From Agrobacterium rubi TR3 = NBRC 13261 (GTDB lineage: Bacteria > Pseudomonadota > Alphaproteobacteria > Rhizobiales > Rhizobiaceae): DNA of 40,758 nucleotides. The translations under genes and the position numbers were made by a program. Position 1 is the stretch's first letter. Each line of letters starts with the position of its first letter. This document shows positions 8,734 to 17,785 of this stretch, piece by piece. The stretch lies in NCBI RefSeq assembly GCF_000739935.1, contig NZ_BBJU01000036.1, positions 1 through 40,758 on the forward strand. The letters run 5' to 3'. Under the pieces are notes generated by a model, which was not told the DNA's origin, ran no database searches, and saw only the letters and a list, made by a program, of their open reading frames with translations.

Positions 8734-8964
8734 TTGACGGTCCGCCTTACGCCAATAATCAACTGAATTTTTGAAATTCATTAAGCGGTTGCTGGAGGGG
8801 GCAAGGCGATGCGGTTCTGCAAGCGCTTGGATCATTTCATAAGCTAGCGACCCTTTTCTGATCGCGTGTCAAAGCTGATGTTCGAGACCTGCGACATATA
8901 GCTTGCAATATCTGATCGACAAAGTACAACCTCCCGCAACTTGAACCGTCAATAATTGGGCTCC

Positions 8965-9546
8965 ATGGATCACACAATTGCACTAATTAAACCGAAAAGA
9001 TTTGGTGACGCACGTGGTTGGTTTACAGAAGTTTATAGTGAACAGACTTTCGAAAATTTCGGTATCACCAACAGGTTCGTTCAGGACAATCATTCGTTGT
9101 CAGTGCCTGCCGGCACGATCCGCGGCCTCCATTTTCAAACTCCGCCATTTGGCCAGGCCAAATTGGTGCGTTGCATTCGTGGGAGCATTTTCGACGTCGC
9201 TGTGGATGTGAGAAACGGTTCTCCGAGCTACGGGAAATGGGTTGGCGTCGAATTATCTCAAGAGAATGGTCACCAGCTATATATACCGGTTGGATTTGCG
9301 CACGGGTTCATGACCCTGCAGCCCGACACAGAGGTTTGTTATAAAGTCACCGCAGGATATGCGCCGAAAAATGATGGTGGCATTCGCTGGGATGATGGAG
9401 ATATCGGCATCGAATGGCCATTCACTCCCGATGTAACAGCAACGCTGAGTGACAAAGATCTTAAGCTGCCGACCTTAGCCGAATTTGAAAGCCCGTTTTC
9501 ATATGAAACGCACGGCAATGAGCCGCTAAAGCTTGTGGAACTTTGA
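8965..9546 (+). CDS. rmlC: dTDP-4-dehydrorhamnose 3,5-epimerase
   Basis: A 193-residue cupin enzyme that epimerises dTDP-4-keto-6-deoxy-D-glucose at C3 and C5. It shows the RmlC core: FVQDNHSLS, the catalytic His in TIRGLHFQ (His56), LVRCIRGSIFDVAVD, LYIPVGFAHGF, and a Tyr in VCYKVT (Tyr126) at the expected second catalytic position. Length matches the family (about 180-200). The ATG at 8965 is preferred to a TTG nine bases upstream. The ribosome site is weak. The gene sits between the 4-epimerase and rmlA with moderate gaps, so internal promoters are possible. Confidence 0.93.
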   Translation: MDHTIALIKPKRFGDARGWFTEVYSEQTFENFGITNRFVQDNHSLSVPAGTIRGLHFQTPPFGQAKLVRCIRGSIFDVAVDVRNGSPSYGKWVGVELSQENGHQLYIPVGFAHGFMTLQPDTEVCYKVTAGYAPKNDGGIRWDDGDIGIEWPFTPDVTATLSDKDLKLPTLAEFESPFSYETHGNEPLKLVEL

Positions 9547-9701
9547 GGCAAAAACGGCAGGCATTTCGCAATGATGAGGTTATCAGCGGTCGTTTGCACA
9601 GGTAACGCATGACTAAATATGTATGACGCATCGTTCGGCGCTGGAGCTATTACGTATGCAGCTTGTGGAAATGTTCGCTGCAGGATTAAAGGGATTTCGT
9701 G

Positions 9702-10589
9702 ATGAGCACAAAAGGTATAATTCTGGCTGGTGGCACAGGAACAAGACTGCACCCAGCCACACTGGCGGTAAACAAGCAGCTGATTCCGGTCTATGACAAG
9801 CCAATGATTTACTATCCCTTGTCGGTGCTGATGCAGGCTGGCATCCGGGAGGTGCTTATCATCTCGTCGCCTGAATCTCTGGACAGCTATCGCACTTTGT
9901 TCGGTGACGGATCAAAATGGGGAATGCTGATTTCCTACGCATTGCAACCAAGCCCTGATGGGTTGGCTCAGGCGTTCACAATAGGTGCGGACTTTATCAA
10001 TGGCTCGCCCGTATCGCTGGTCTTGGGTGACAACATTTTTTTCGGTGCCGGCCTTGAAAAGCTGTTGTTGAGTGCGAAAGCACGGCAGCATGGAGCGACA
10101 GTCTTTACATACGAGGTCGATGATCCTCATCGCTATGGAATTGTTGAACTGGATGAAACGGGTCGACCGATCCATATCGTCGAAAAGCCTGCACATCCCA
10201 AATCTAACCTCGCTGTGACCGGACTTTATTTCTACGATGAGACCGTCGTGGAACGTGCCAGAAGCATCAAGCCTTCGGCTCGAGGCGAATACGAAATCAC
10301 AGACCTCAATCAATTGTATCTTGAAGACGGCAGCCTGCACATAGAACGCATGTCTCGCGGTTACGCCTGGCTTGACACAGGCACGCACGATAGCTTGCTG
10401 GAGGCCTCCGAATTTGTACGCACAATCCAGCATCGACAGGGCACACACATTGCGTGCATTGAAGAAATCGCTTTCAACAACGGCTGGATTTCGGTGGATA
10501 CTCTCGTTGAGTACGGGCATAAGTTCTCAAAAACTGTGTATGGCAGATATTTGCTGAAAATCGCCAGTTCGAACCCAGTGGTTGGATAA
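9702..10589 (+). CDS. rmlA: Glucose-1-phosphate thymidylyltransferase
   Basis: A 295-residue nucleotidyltransferase that joins glucose-1-phosphate and dTTP to give dTDP-glucose, the first step of dTDP-deoxysugar synthesis. Seen: [16 protein letters not shown] at the N-terminus (nucleotide loop), [35 protein letters not shown] and [20 protein letters not shown], all RmlA hallmarks. Length is typical (about 290). ATG 9702 has AAGGG eight bases upstream; a GTG directly before it is less likely. Co-directional with rmlC and rmlB, with 18 bases to rmlB. Confidence 0.96.
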   Translation: MSTKGIILAGGTGTRLHPATLAVNKQLIPVYDKPMIYYPLSVLMQAGIREVLIISSPESLDSYRTLFGDGSKWGMLISYALQPSPDGLAQAFTIGADFINGSPVSLVLGDNIFFGAGLEKLLLSAKARQHGATVFTYEVDDPHRYGIVELDETGRPIHIVEKPAHPKSNLAVTGLYFYDETVVERARSIKPSARGEYEITDLNQLYLEDGSLHIERMSRGYAWLDTGTHDSLLEASEFVRTIQHRQGTHIACIEEIAFNNGWISVDTLVEYGHKFSKTVYGRYLLKIASSNPVVG

Positions 10590-10607
10590 ATCTATAAGGG
10601 ATTAAGC

Positions 10608-11663
10608 ATGCGTGTTCTTGTTACAGGTGGAGCAGGATTTATCGGTTCAGCGCTGGTACGCTACCTCGTAAAAGAGGTGGGTGCAGAGGTACTTACCGTC
10701 GATAAATTGACATATGCTGGAAACCTGGCGTCGCTGAGCAGCGTCGATGGCGCTTTGAACCATCGTTTTTTGAAAGCCGACATCTGCGATGCCGTTGCAA
10801 TGCGGCAAGCCTTTGAAGAATTTCAACCCAATCTCGTCATGCATCTTGCGGCAGAAAGCCACGTTGACAGATCCATAACGGGTGCAGCAGATTTCATTCA
10901 AACCAACGTCGTTGGCACGTTTACTTTGTTGGAAACTGCCCGTGGGTACTGGAACAGCCTGTTACCCTCAGACAAGCAGGCGTTCCGGTTTCTACATGTT
11001 TCGACAGACGAGGTTTACGGTTCACTCGGCGAAGATGGCCTGTTTGAAGAGACCACGCCATACGACCCGTCGTCACCTTACTCCTCCTCAAAAGCGGCCA
11101 GCGACCACTTGGCTGTAGCCTGGCACAGAACATATGGACTTCCGGTTGTTGTTTCAAATTGCTCGAACAACTACGGGCCGTATCATTTTCCAGAAAAACT
11201 CATACCTCTGACAATTCTCAACGCTCTCGAGGGTAAAAACATACCGATATACGGGAGTGGCGTGAATATTCGCGATTGGCTATTTGTCGATGATCACGCA
11301 CGCGCTTTGTATCTGATCGCAACGCGAGGACGCACAGGCGAAAAGTACAATGTGGGCGGCCGTAATGAGCGCCGCAATGTGGATGTTGTCGAGCGCATAT
11401 GCAGCTTGATGAACCAACTGCGCCCGAAGAATGAGTCTTATGAGAAGCTGATCGTAAATGTAACGGATCGGCCTGGCCATGATGCTCGTTACGCCATTGA
11501 TGCGACCAAGTTGGAAAATGAGCTTGGTTGGAAAGCACAAGAAAACTTTGATTCGGGCATAGAAAAAACCGTTCGATGGTATCTGGAAAACGAGTGGTGG
11601 TGGAAGCCATTGCGAGACGGAGTTTATACCGGGGAACGCCTCGGCATTGTCAAAGCTGTATAG
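10608..11663 (+). CDS. rmlB: dTDP-glucose 4,6-dehydratase
   Basis: A 351-residue extended SDR enzyme converting dTDP-glucose to dTDP-4-keto-6-deoxy-D-glucose. The NAD loop TGGAGFIGS is at 6-14. [12 protein letters not shown] is at about 79-90. The catalytic Thr-Asp-Glu in [10 protein letters not shown] is at residues 133-135, and Tyr158/Lys162 lie in [23 protein letters not shown], the classic RmlB block, follows. Length is normal (about 350). It begins 18 bases after rmlA with an AAGGGATT ribosome site, so the two are one transcript. Its product is the branch point used by RmlC and by the downstream reductase. Confidence 0.96.
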   Translation: MRVLVTGGAGFIGSALVRYLVKEVGAEVLTVDKLTYAGNLASLSSVDGALNHRFLKADICDAVAMRQAFEEFQPNLVMHLAAESHVDRSITGAADFIQTNVVGTFTLLETARGYWNSLLPSDKQAFRFLHVSTDEVYGSLGEDGLFEETTPYDPSSPYSSSKAASDHLAVAWHRTYGLPVVVSNCSNNYGPYHFPEKLIPLTILNALEGKNIPIYGSGVNIRDWLFVDDHARALYLIATRGRTGEKYNVGGRNERRNVDVVERICSLMNQLRPKNESYEKLIVNVTDRPGHDARYAIDATKLENELGWKAQENFDSGIEKTVRWYLENEWWWKPLRDGVYTGERLGIVKAV

Positions 11664-11703
11664 CTGTTCGCGCTGAGCGTTTGACTGGTCGGAGTTGAAA
11701 GTG

Positions 11704-11740
11704 GCCTCTTCAAGAGGCACAAGGGAAATTGTGCCTTTGT
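11704..11740 (+). promoter_or_regulatory. Two mutually exclusive hairpins between rmlB and the reductase gene
   Basis: Two inverted repeats overlap. GCCTCT/AGAGGC (11704-11718) is a stem of 6 with a 3-base loop. GGCACAA/TTGTGCC (11716-11735) is a stem of 7 with a 6-base loop and is followed by TTTGT. Because they share 11716-11718 only one can form fully at a time. The second could act as a weak intra-operon terminator and the first as its competitor. This is inference from pairing only. Confidence 0.35.
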
Positions 11741-11803
11741 CGGCAGTATGACCACTTTTCGAGTTGCGACTGCCATGAACTACGAAACATAAGGGTAGGA
11801 AAT

Positions 11804-12652
11804 TTGAAGTATCTTGTGACCGGCGGCGAAGGTTACGTGGGACGTTATGTTGCACGTTGGCTTATTGAAAATGGGCATACCGTTGTCCTTACCTCGCGGC
11901 GGGGGACAACCCAAATTTCAGGTGCAGAGGTTGTTCACGTAGATATTTTGAATTCCACCAGCGATATTTTCGAGCAGGTTGGCCGTCCCGACGTACTGAT
12001 CCATCTTGCTTGGGAGGATGGTTTCCGCCACACGAGCGATAAACATCTGAAAAACTTGCCCGGCCACATTAGCTTCATCCGAAATATGCTTGAAGGCGGA
12101 TTGAAGCATGTCGTTGGACTAGGGACGATGCATGAGGTTGGATATCACGTTGGTCCGATTTCTGAAAATACGCCAACATCCCCACAACATGCTTATGGAA
12201 TTGCAAAAGATCATCTCCGTCTTGTACAGGAACTCTACTGCAAAGAGTTTTCTGCCGTGAGCCAGTGGTTGAGATGTTACTATATTTATGGTGATGACGA
12301 ACTCAATAATTCAATTTTCGCGAAGTTGCTGCAAGCCGTGCAAGACGGGAAAGACGCATTCCCGCTGAATAGCGGTGAGCTTCTTTATGACTTCATACAT
12401 GTGAAAGATCTCGGCGCACAAATCGGCGCTGTGTCGACACAGACAGACGTCGTGGGAGTTATAAATTGCTGCTCCGGGGAGCCGACGAGTTTGAAAACAA
12501 TGGTCTACCGCTTTGTAAAAATGCACTCTCTCAATATCAAACTTGATTGGGGCAAATTCCCATTGCGTCCATATGACTCGAGAGCGGTTTGGGGTGATAG
12601 TGAGAAGCTAACCAAGGCGCTTACTGCGGCAAATGTTACCGTTGATCATTAG
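11804..12652 (+). CDS. dTDP-4-dehydro-6-deoxysugar reductase, Fcf1-like
   Basis: A 282-residue extended SDR. The NAD(P) loop is VTGGEGYVG (5-13), LIHLAWEDG is at about 65-73, the catalytic pair Tyr131/Lys135 lies in AYGIAKDHLR, and YYIYGDDE, NCCSGEPTS and LDWGKFPLRPYDSRAVWGD follow. The INCCSG-P-S block and the C-terminal YD-RAVWGD-KL ending recall Fcf1, the dTDP-4-dehydro-6-deoxyglucose reductase that forms dTDP-D-fucose, more than RmlD. It sits where rmlD would be expected. It may make dTDP-D-fucose, or may reduce the RmlC product. The start is TTG 11804 with an AAGGGTAGGA ribosome site; an upstream in-frame start would add a poor, non-conserved leader. Confidence 0.65.
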   Translation: MKYLVTGGEGYVGRYVARWLIENGHTVVLTSRRGTTQISGAEVVHVDILNSTSDIFEQVGRPDVLIHLAWEDGFRHTSDKHLKNLPGHISFIRNMLEGGLKHVVGLGTMHEVGYHVGPISENTPTSPQHAYGIAKDHLRLVQELYCKEFSAVSQWLRCYYIYGDDELNNSIFAKLLQAVQDGKDAFPLNSGELLYDFIHVKDLGAQIGAVSTQTDVVGVINCCSGEPTSLKTMVYRFVKMHSLNIKLDWGKFPLRPYDSRAVWGDSEKLTKALTAANVTVDH

Positions 12653-13082
12653 AATTCGAGGATGAGCAACGGAGAACCGTTTTGGAAATCCTCATAGTGT
12701 GGACAATTGGATGCCTGGTTTCGGCTTAGGATTGAACTCCTTGATCCAGTCGTCAAATCGGCAATGTAGTAAGCCATCAGCAGAGCACGAAGCGTTATTT
12801 CTGAAGAAAAAATTGACGCGCTGCGGTGCGAGTTTAATCGCTTGAAGCCTGCAAGTCATCTGATTGATGACTTGCAGGCGGGTAACACCCATCGATTTCA
12901 CGTGATATTTGATGTTGTCAAACGTTTGCGTGGATATTCGATTCCGGCTGATAGAGATACAGCGGTGCCATGGTGGACTGTGGGCGATTGGCGCCCGGCC
13001 CCGCCGCCTTGAGCTGGTTTCTTCAAACACGGGCTAGAAATATGATACTCTCGTGGTTCTTCACCCGCCCCATGAGGCCCCA
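12653..13082. other. Intergenic stretch with a decayed open frame
   Basis: About 430 bases between the reductase gene and the ABC exporter. A plus-strand frame without stops runs 12773-13012 and ends with VGDWRPAPPP then TGA. The same frame continues upstream across two adjacent stops with protein-like sequence (FRLRIELLDPVVKSA). This may be a gene remnant, but I recognise no family. A short open frame at 13042-13086 ends in a GTGA overlap with the next gene and could couple its translation. Confidence 0.3.
12847..12879. repeat. Perfect 14-bp inverted repeat (hairpin)
   Basis: GCCTGCAAGTCATC and its exact complement GATGACTTGCAGGC flank a five-base TGATT loop, giving an uninterrupted 14-bp stem. 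No T-run follows, so it is not a standard rho-independent terminator on either strand. It lies inside the decayed open frame between two operons and could be a transcription barrier, a protein-binding site or part of a small repeat element. Confidence 0.6.
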
Positions 13083-13742
13083 GTGATTCTCTCCCTTTCC
13101 GGCGTTCGTAAATCCTACATGACGACGGAGGGGCCATTAGAGATACTGAAAGGTATCGACCTTGATGTTGCGGCCGGCGAGAGCGTGGCTCTGACGGGTG
13201 AGTCCGGCAGCGGCAAGAGCACACTTCTTCATCTGGCGGGTGGACTAGATCATGCGGATGGCGGCTCGGTGGTGATGGGAGGGCAGGATCTTGCGTCGTT
13301 TGATGACGGCGCGCGTGCCAAATATCGCCGAACCCAGGTTGGCCTCGTATTTCAGCAATTTAACCTGATCCCGTCCTTGGATGTTGCGGCGAACATCTCA
13401 TTTCACGCCAAGCTCGCCGACAGGTACGACCCGGCCTGGGAAGCTGCTCTTACGCGAGAACTGGGCTTGAGCGCTTATCTCGCCAGATATCCGGAACAGC
13501 TTTCTGGCGGCCAACAACAGCGCGTCGCGATTGGAAGAACGCTCGCGGCAAGGCCTCCTCTCATCCTGGCAGACGAAGCCACCGGAAATCTCGATGAGAC
13601 CACCGGCGATACGGTGCTGGATCTGATGTTGTCGCTCGCACGCAACGCCGGGTCTGGGCTTCTCCTCGTCACCCACTCGTCCCGATTAGCGGAACGGCTG
13701 GATCGGAAAGTCATCCTGCGCAGCGGGCGGATTGCCGGATGA
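13083..13742 (+). CDS. ABC transporter ATP-binding protein, LolD/AttE type
   Basis: A 219-residue ATPase of the MacB/LolD class that drives FtsX-type permeases. Walker A GESGSGKST is at 39-47, the Q-loop is in LVFQQFNLIPSL, the signature is LSGGQQQR, Walker B is PPLILADEATGNLD, and the H-loop is LLVTHSS. GTG 13083 is chosen because GAGG lies six bases upstream and the protein then starts MILSLSGVRKSY as the family does. GTG 13053 is a longer alternative. Its TGA overlaps the ATG of the permease gene, so the two are coupled. The set of ATPase, permease and lipocalin matches the AttE-AttF/G-AttH arrangement known from Agrobacterium. Confidence 0.88.
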   Translation: MILSLSGVRKSYMTTEGPLEILKGIDLDVAAGESVALTGESGSGKSTLLHLAGGLDHADGGSVVMGGQDLASFDDGARAKYRRTQVGLVFQQFNLIPSLDVAANISFHAKLADRYDPAWEAALTRELGLSAYLARYPEQLSGGQQQRVAIGRTLAARPPLILADEATGNLDETTGDTVLDLMLSLARNAGSGLLLVTHSSRLAERLDRKVILRSGRIAG

Positions 13743-16147
13743 GGCTTGTCGCATTCACGGCCTTGCTGTCACATTGGCGTCGCAAGCCGCTGCAATTGCT
13801 GACACTGGTAATGGGTATCGCGCTGGCAACGGCGCTCTGGTGCGGCGTGCAGGCCATCAATGCCGAGGCGCGCGCCAGCTATGATCGGGCTGCATCCGTT
13901 CTGGAGCAGGGTGCTTTGTCTCAAGTGGTGTCGCAAGACGGCACCGGTATCTCGGTCTTGTCCTACGGCAATCTGCGCCGTGCAGGGTGGAATGTCTCTC
14001 CCGTCATCGAGGGCATATATCGGTTCGGCACGTCACGCATCACGCTGATCGGCATCGATCCGCTCAGCATGCCGAAGGAAGGGCAGGTGGCGACGGTTTC
14101 TGATGGGGCTGATCTTCTGGCGTTCCTCTCGCCCGCCGGCGAGTTCGTGGTCTCGGAGGCAACGGCAGAACAGCTGCGTGGCAAAACGGATATGGGTCTC
14201 AAGATATCAGATAGCGTGCCGGATGATGCCGCCTTCGTGGATATCTCGGTGGCTGACCGGCTGCTGGAGACACATGGCAAGATCACCCGCCTCGTCGTCG
14301 CCCGTGAACAAAAGCCTGGACTGGCACCCATCGAAAACATTGCACCCGAACTGACGCTGCGCGAAAACAACGATCAGCCGGATGTCGCCCGTCTCACAGA
14401 TAGCTTCCACCTCAACCTCACGGCGTTCGGTTTCCTCTCCTTTGTCGTCGGCCTCTTCATCGTCTATTCGGCCACCGGATTGACGTTCGAACAGCGACGG
14501 GGAACATTTCGAACATTGCGGTCCCTCGGCGTTTCGTTACCTTCGCTCACAACCATGCTGCTCATCGAACTCGCAGGATTGGCGCTTATCTCCGGCCTCA
14601 TCGGCGTCGTCATGGGCTATTTCATCGCCTCGGCTCTCATGCCCGGCGTGGCGACTACCCTGCGCGGTCTCTATGGCGCAAGCGTGCCCGGCTCCTTAAC
14701 GATACGACCGGAGTGGTGGGCAACAGGGCTGGCGATAGCGCTTGGCGGAACGGCGATCTCGTCGGCACAAAGCCTGTGGCGCGTCTGGACATTGCCCATC
14801 CTTACGGCCGCCCAGCCCAGGGCCTGGGCAAGAGCTTCGGCAAGAACACTGACCTATCAGGTAGCAGTGGCAGCAGCATTGTTGGCTCTCGGGGTCATAT
14901 TGGCTGCCATCGGGTCCGGGCTTGTCGTGGGATTCGCGGTGCTGGGCTGCCTGCTGCTGGGCGCCGCCCTCCTGCTGCCGGGTCTTCTCGCCATCGGCCT
15001 GTCCCTCGCAGAACGCCTTTCTAAACGGGCTCTGACACAATGGTTCTGGGCAGACACCCGCCTGCAATTGCCAGGCCTCTCGCTCGCGCTGATGGCGCTT
15101 TTGCTGGCATTGTCGGCGAATATCGGCGTCGGAACCATGGTCTCAAGTTTCCGGCTGACATTTCTGGGGTGGCTGGATCAACGGCTGGCAGCGGAACTTT
15201 ACGTCACCGCCCAGGATGAGGAGCAAGCCAAACGACTCCGGCAATGGCTTCCACAGCACGCCACAGCGGTGCTCCCTATCTGGAGCGTCGAGCGCGATGT
15301 GCTGGGGGAGCAACTGCAAATCTTCGGCGTTGCTGATGATCCAACCTACCGCGACCATTGGCCCTTGATCGTGGCTGACGCAGATGCGTGGGACAAGATC
15401 GCTGCGGGCACCGGCGCCCTCATCAATGAGCAGATGTGGCGCCGCGGCGATGCAAAGCTGGGCCAGGCCATCCCCATGCCCGGCGGCTGGAACGTCACTG
15501 TGGTGGGAACCTATTCGGACTACGGCAATCCCAAAGGGCAGGTCATCGTCGGAATAGACAGCCTGGTCACACATTATCCGGATGTTCCCAAACTCCGCTA
15601 CGGCGTCCGGGTACCGCCAGACCGCGCGCAAGATCTCAAGGCACAGATCGTCAGCGAGTTCGGCCTCCCGCAAACCGCAGTCATCGATCATGCGTCCCTC
15701 AAGCAGCAATCGAGGGCCATTTTCGAGCAGACGTTCACCGTCACCGGCGCCTTGAATGTGTTGACGCTTGGCGTCGCCGGTTTCGCAATGTTCGCCAGTC
15801 TGCTCACACTGTCCGGCATCCGCCTACCCCAGCTGGCACCGCTCTGGGCCATAGGCATCCGGCGGCGAGATTTGGCATTTTATGAGGTCGCCCGCACTTT
15901 GGCCCTGTGGCTCGCCACATTTGTTGCCGCCATCCCTGTTGGTCTTGGTTTGGCGTGGGTACTGTTGGCAATCGTCAACGTGCAAGCCTTCGGCTGGCGT
16001 CTGCCGATGACAGTCTTCCCGCTGGATTGGGTTTGGCTGGGCTCAATAGCGTTTGTTGCTGCTCTCTTATCGGTCGCCGTGCCTGTTCGTCGCTTGGCAA
16101 CGATCAACCCCGCAGATTTGCTCAGGATTTTCGCCAATGAACGCTAG
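13739..16147 (+). CDS. FtsX-like ABC permease (AttF/AttG-like, fused)
   Basis: An 802-residue inner-membrane permease with two FtsX-type halves. An N-terminal helix (LLTLVMGIALATALW, about 20-35) is followed by a periplasmic region and then a three-helix block at about 225-345. A second set of hydrophobic stretches at about 375-430 and 445-465 precedes another soluble region. A final three-helix block ends at about 800 (about 680-795). This is the layout of MacB/LolC-type or DUF214 permeases that move hydrophobic substrates or lipoproteins out of the inner membrane rather than importing sugars. It overlaps the ATPase gene by four bases and the lipocalin gene by eleven, a tight three-gene operon. 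Confidence 0.85.
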   Translation: MRLVAFTALLSHWRRKPLQLLTLVMGIALATALWCGVQAINAEARASYDRAASVLEQGALSQVVSQDGTGISVLSYGNLRRAGWNVSPVIEGIYRFGTSRITLIGIDPLSMPKEGQVATVSDGADLLAFLSPAGEFVVSEATAEQLRGKTDMGLKISDSVPDDAAFVDISVADRLLETHGKITRLVVAREQKPGLAPIENIAPELTLRENNDQPDVARLTDSFHLNLTAFGFLSFVVGLFIVYSATGLTFEQRRGTFRTLRSLGVSLPSLTTMLLIELAGLALISGLIGVVMGYFIASALMPGVATTLRGLYGASVPGSLTIRPEWWATGLAIALGGTAISSAQSLWRVWTLPILTAAQPRAWARASARTLTYQVAVAAALLALGVILAAIGSGLVVGFAVLGCLLLGAALLLPGLLAIGLSLAERLSKRALTQWFWADTRLQLPGLSLALMALLLALSANIGVGTMVSSFRLTFLGWLDQRLAAELYVTAQDEEQAKRLRQWLPQHATAVLPIWSVERDVLGEQLQIFGVADDPTYRDHWPLIVADADAWDKIAAGTGALINEQMWRRGDAKLGQAIPMPGGWNVTVVGTYSDYGNPKGQVIVGIDSLVTHYPDVPKLRYGVRVPPDRAQDLKAQIVSEFGLPQTAVIDHASLKQQSRAIFEQTFTVTGALNVLTLGVAGFAMFASLLTLSGIRLPQLAPLWAIGIRRRDLAFYEVARTLALWLATFVAAIPVGLGLAWVLLAIVNVQAFGWRLPMTVFPLDWVWLGSIAFVAALLSVAVPVRRLATINPADLLRIFANER

Positions 16148-17207
16148 AAAGTGGGTCGCGATTCTGGCCGCAATTTTCATGGCTGCCTCCGCTGGCAGTA
16201 GCCAGGGCCAAGGCTTCGCCGGGCTCGGTTCCGATGCAGAGGGTTTCTCAGTGCCTCAACAAGGACATGAATTGTCCTTCCCGGCAGACCACGGCGCTCA
16301 CCCCGATTATCGGATCGAATGGTGGTACGTAACAGCCAATCTCCAAGGCAAAGACGGCAAAAGATATGGGGCCCAATGGACGCTGTTCCGGTCAGCCCTG
16401 GCACCCGGAAGCGGCGAGGGATTTTCAGATCCCCAGGTTTGGATCGGCCACGCAGCTCTCACCACGGATGACCACCACTATTTCGCTGAACGTCTCGGCC
16501 GGGGAGGCGTCGGGCAGGCAGGGGTCAGCATTGCACCCTTTGAAGCCTGGATCGATGATTGGCAGATGAAGGGCGCAACACCGTCGACATCGGACCAACT
16601 GGATGACCTTACCCTCACAGCCAACGGGAGCGATTTCAGCTACAGCCTGAACCTGGACGCAAACGGACCTCTTGTTCTGCAAGGAGATCGCGGCTTCTCC
16701 GTAAAATCTGGGGCGGGCCAGGCCAGCTATTATTACTCGCAACCCTCCTATCACGTGTCCGGGGCCATCAAGCTAGCCGGCTCTGATGTGAAGGTCACAG
16801 GCAAGGCATGGCTGGACCGGGAGTGGTCCTCCCAGCCACTTGCGAACAATCAAACGGGGTGGGATTGGTTTTCTCTCCATCTGGACACGGGTGAGAAGCT
16901 GATGGCTTTCCGGCTCCGCGATGACAAGGATGGGTTTATCTCGGCGAACTGGGTATCTAATGACGGACAGACTACCCCGCTGTCGAAGGACGACGTTCGT
17001 CTAGAACCCATAAGACGAGCTAAGGTAGACGGGCGTGACATCCCGGTTGGCTGGCGTATCCAAATTCCGAACAAGTCTCTGGACATCACAACCCAGCCTT
17101 TGAACGACCAATCGTGGATGGCAACCTCGCCGCCATACTGGGAGGGTCCGATTAGCTTCGGAGGTAGCACAACGGGTGTTGGGTATCTTGAAATGACCGG
17201 CTATTAG
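16137..17207 (+). CDS. AttH/CrtC-like lipocalin domain protein, exported
   Basis: This 356-residue protein starts at ATG 16137 within the end of the permease gene. It opens with a signal peptide (NARKWVAILAAIFMAASAGSS). The mature part begins with the conserved FPADHGAHPDYRIEWWYVT block. WLDREWSSQPL, GWDWFSLHL and, near the end, PYWEGPISF and GVGYLEMTGY follow, all marks of the AttH/CrtC (hydroxyneurosporene-synthase-like) lipocalin family. Members are periplasmic and usually travel with an FtsX-type ABC transporter. The ligand is unknown, and a lipid-like or hydrophobic molecule is likely from the fold. The name AttH comes from the Agrobacterium attachment region; a role in attachment is not shown by the sequence. 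Confidence 0.85.
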   Translation: MNARKWVAILAAIFMAASAGSSQGQGFAGLGSDAEGFSVPQQGHELSFPADHGAHPDYRIEWWYVTANLQGKDGKRYGAQWTLFRSALAPGSGEGFSDPQVWIGHAALTTDDHHYFAERLGRGGVGQAGVSIAPFEAWIDDWQMKGATPSTSDQLDDLTLTANGSDFSYSLNLDANGPLVLQGDRGFSVKSGAGQASYYYSQPSYHVSGAIKLAGSDVKVTGKAWLDREWSSQPLANNQTGWDWFSLHLDTGEKLMAFRLRDDKDGFISANWVSNDGQTTPLSKDDVRLEPIRRAKVDGRDIPVGWRIQIPNKSLDITTQPLNDQSWMATSPPYWEGPISFGGSTTGVGYLEMTGY

Positions 17208-17785
17208 CGGCCGGGCGCTTCTTTGCCAAGGGTAGAATTTCTCTCTCTGCGTTCAAGTAGGCTGTCTTTTTACGCTTTCGTTCTCCTTTATTCCGGAGGA
17301 GCTGTTTGATAGGAGTTGACGTCAAATTGCTACGGATTAAGCCGGATCGCCAATTCAACATTCAAGACCCCGGGAAAAAGTCACGAGGCTTTTCGACTTA
17401 GAGCTGCTATTCCCCTTTTGGATCGGCTTTGTGATGGAGGGGAAATTTCGGAGTATCGTGCATCGTCGACACGCGAGAACGACGATAGTGCCACCCGTTC
17501 GTCGTCTCAGTGGGAAAGACGAAACGCCTGGCTGCATGTTGCGAAGACTGCGCAGAAGTCGGGCGACTGATGAGGGCACGTTTTAGCTCGCGGCACCCAG
17601 ACCGGTATTGAAACAGCCGCGCAGATGGGGGCTGACGAACCGCAACGTAAGCCTTTATCTGATTGGTCCCAATGCCATACTGGCATTTCTTGCGATTGTT
17701 GTTTTGTTTGAACTGTGTAAGATTCTTCAATGCGACACCCTAGAGAGTCGATACCGTTACGACGAGCCAATCAGAACCTGTTGCC
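17208..17785. other. Intergenic region without recognised genes
   Basis: About 580 bases lie between the lipocalin and nucleotidyltransferase genes. Several short frames exist on both strands but none shows family motifs, good ribosome sites or coding-like composition. No convincing terminator or promoter was found. It separates two unrelated units. Confidence 0.5.

Noticed and set aside
9912..10520. Long open frame opposite rmlA
   Set aside because: It is the antisense shadow of a clear RmlA gene and shows no family motif.
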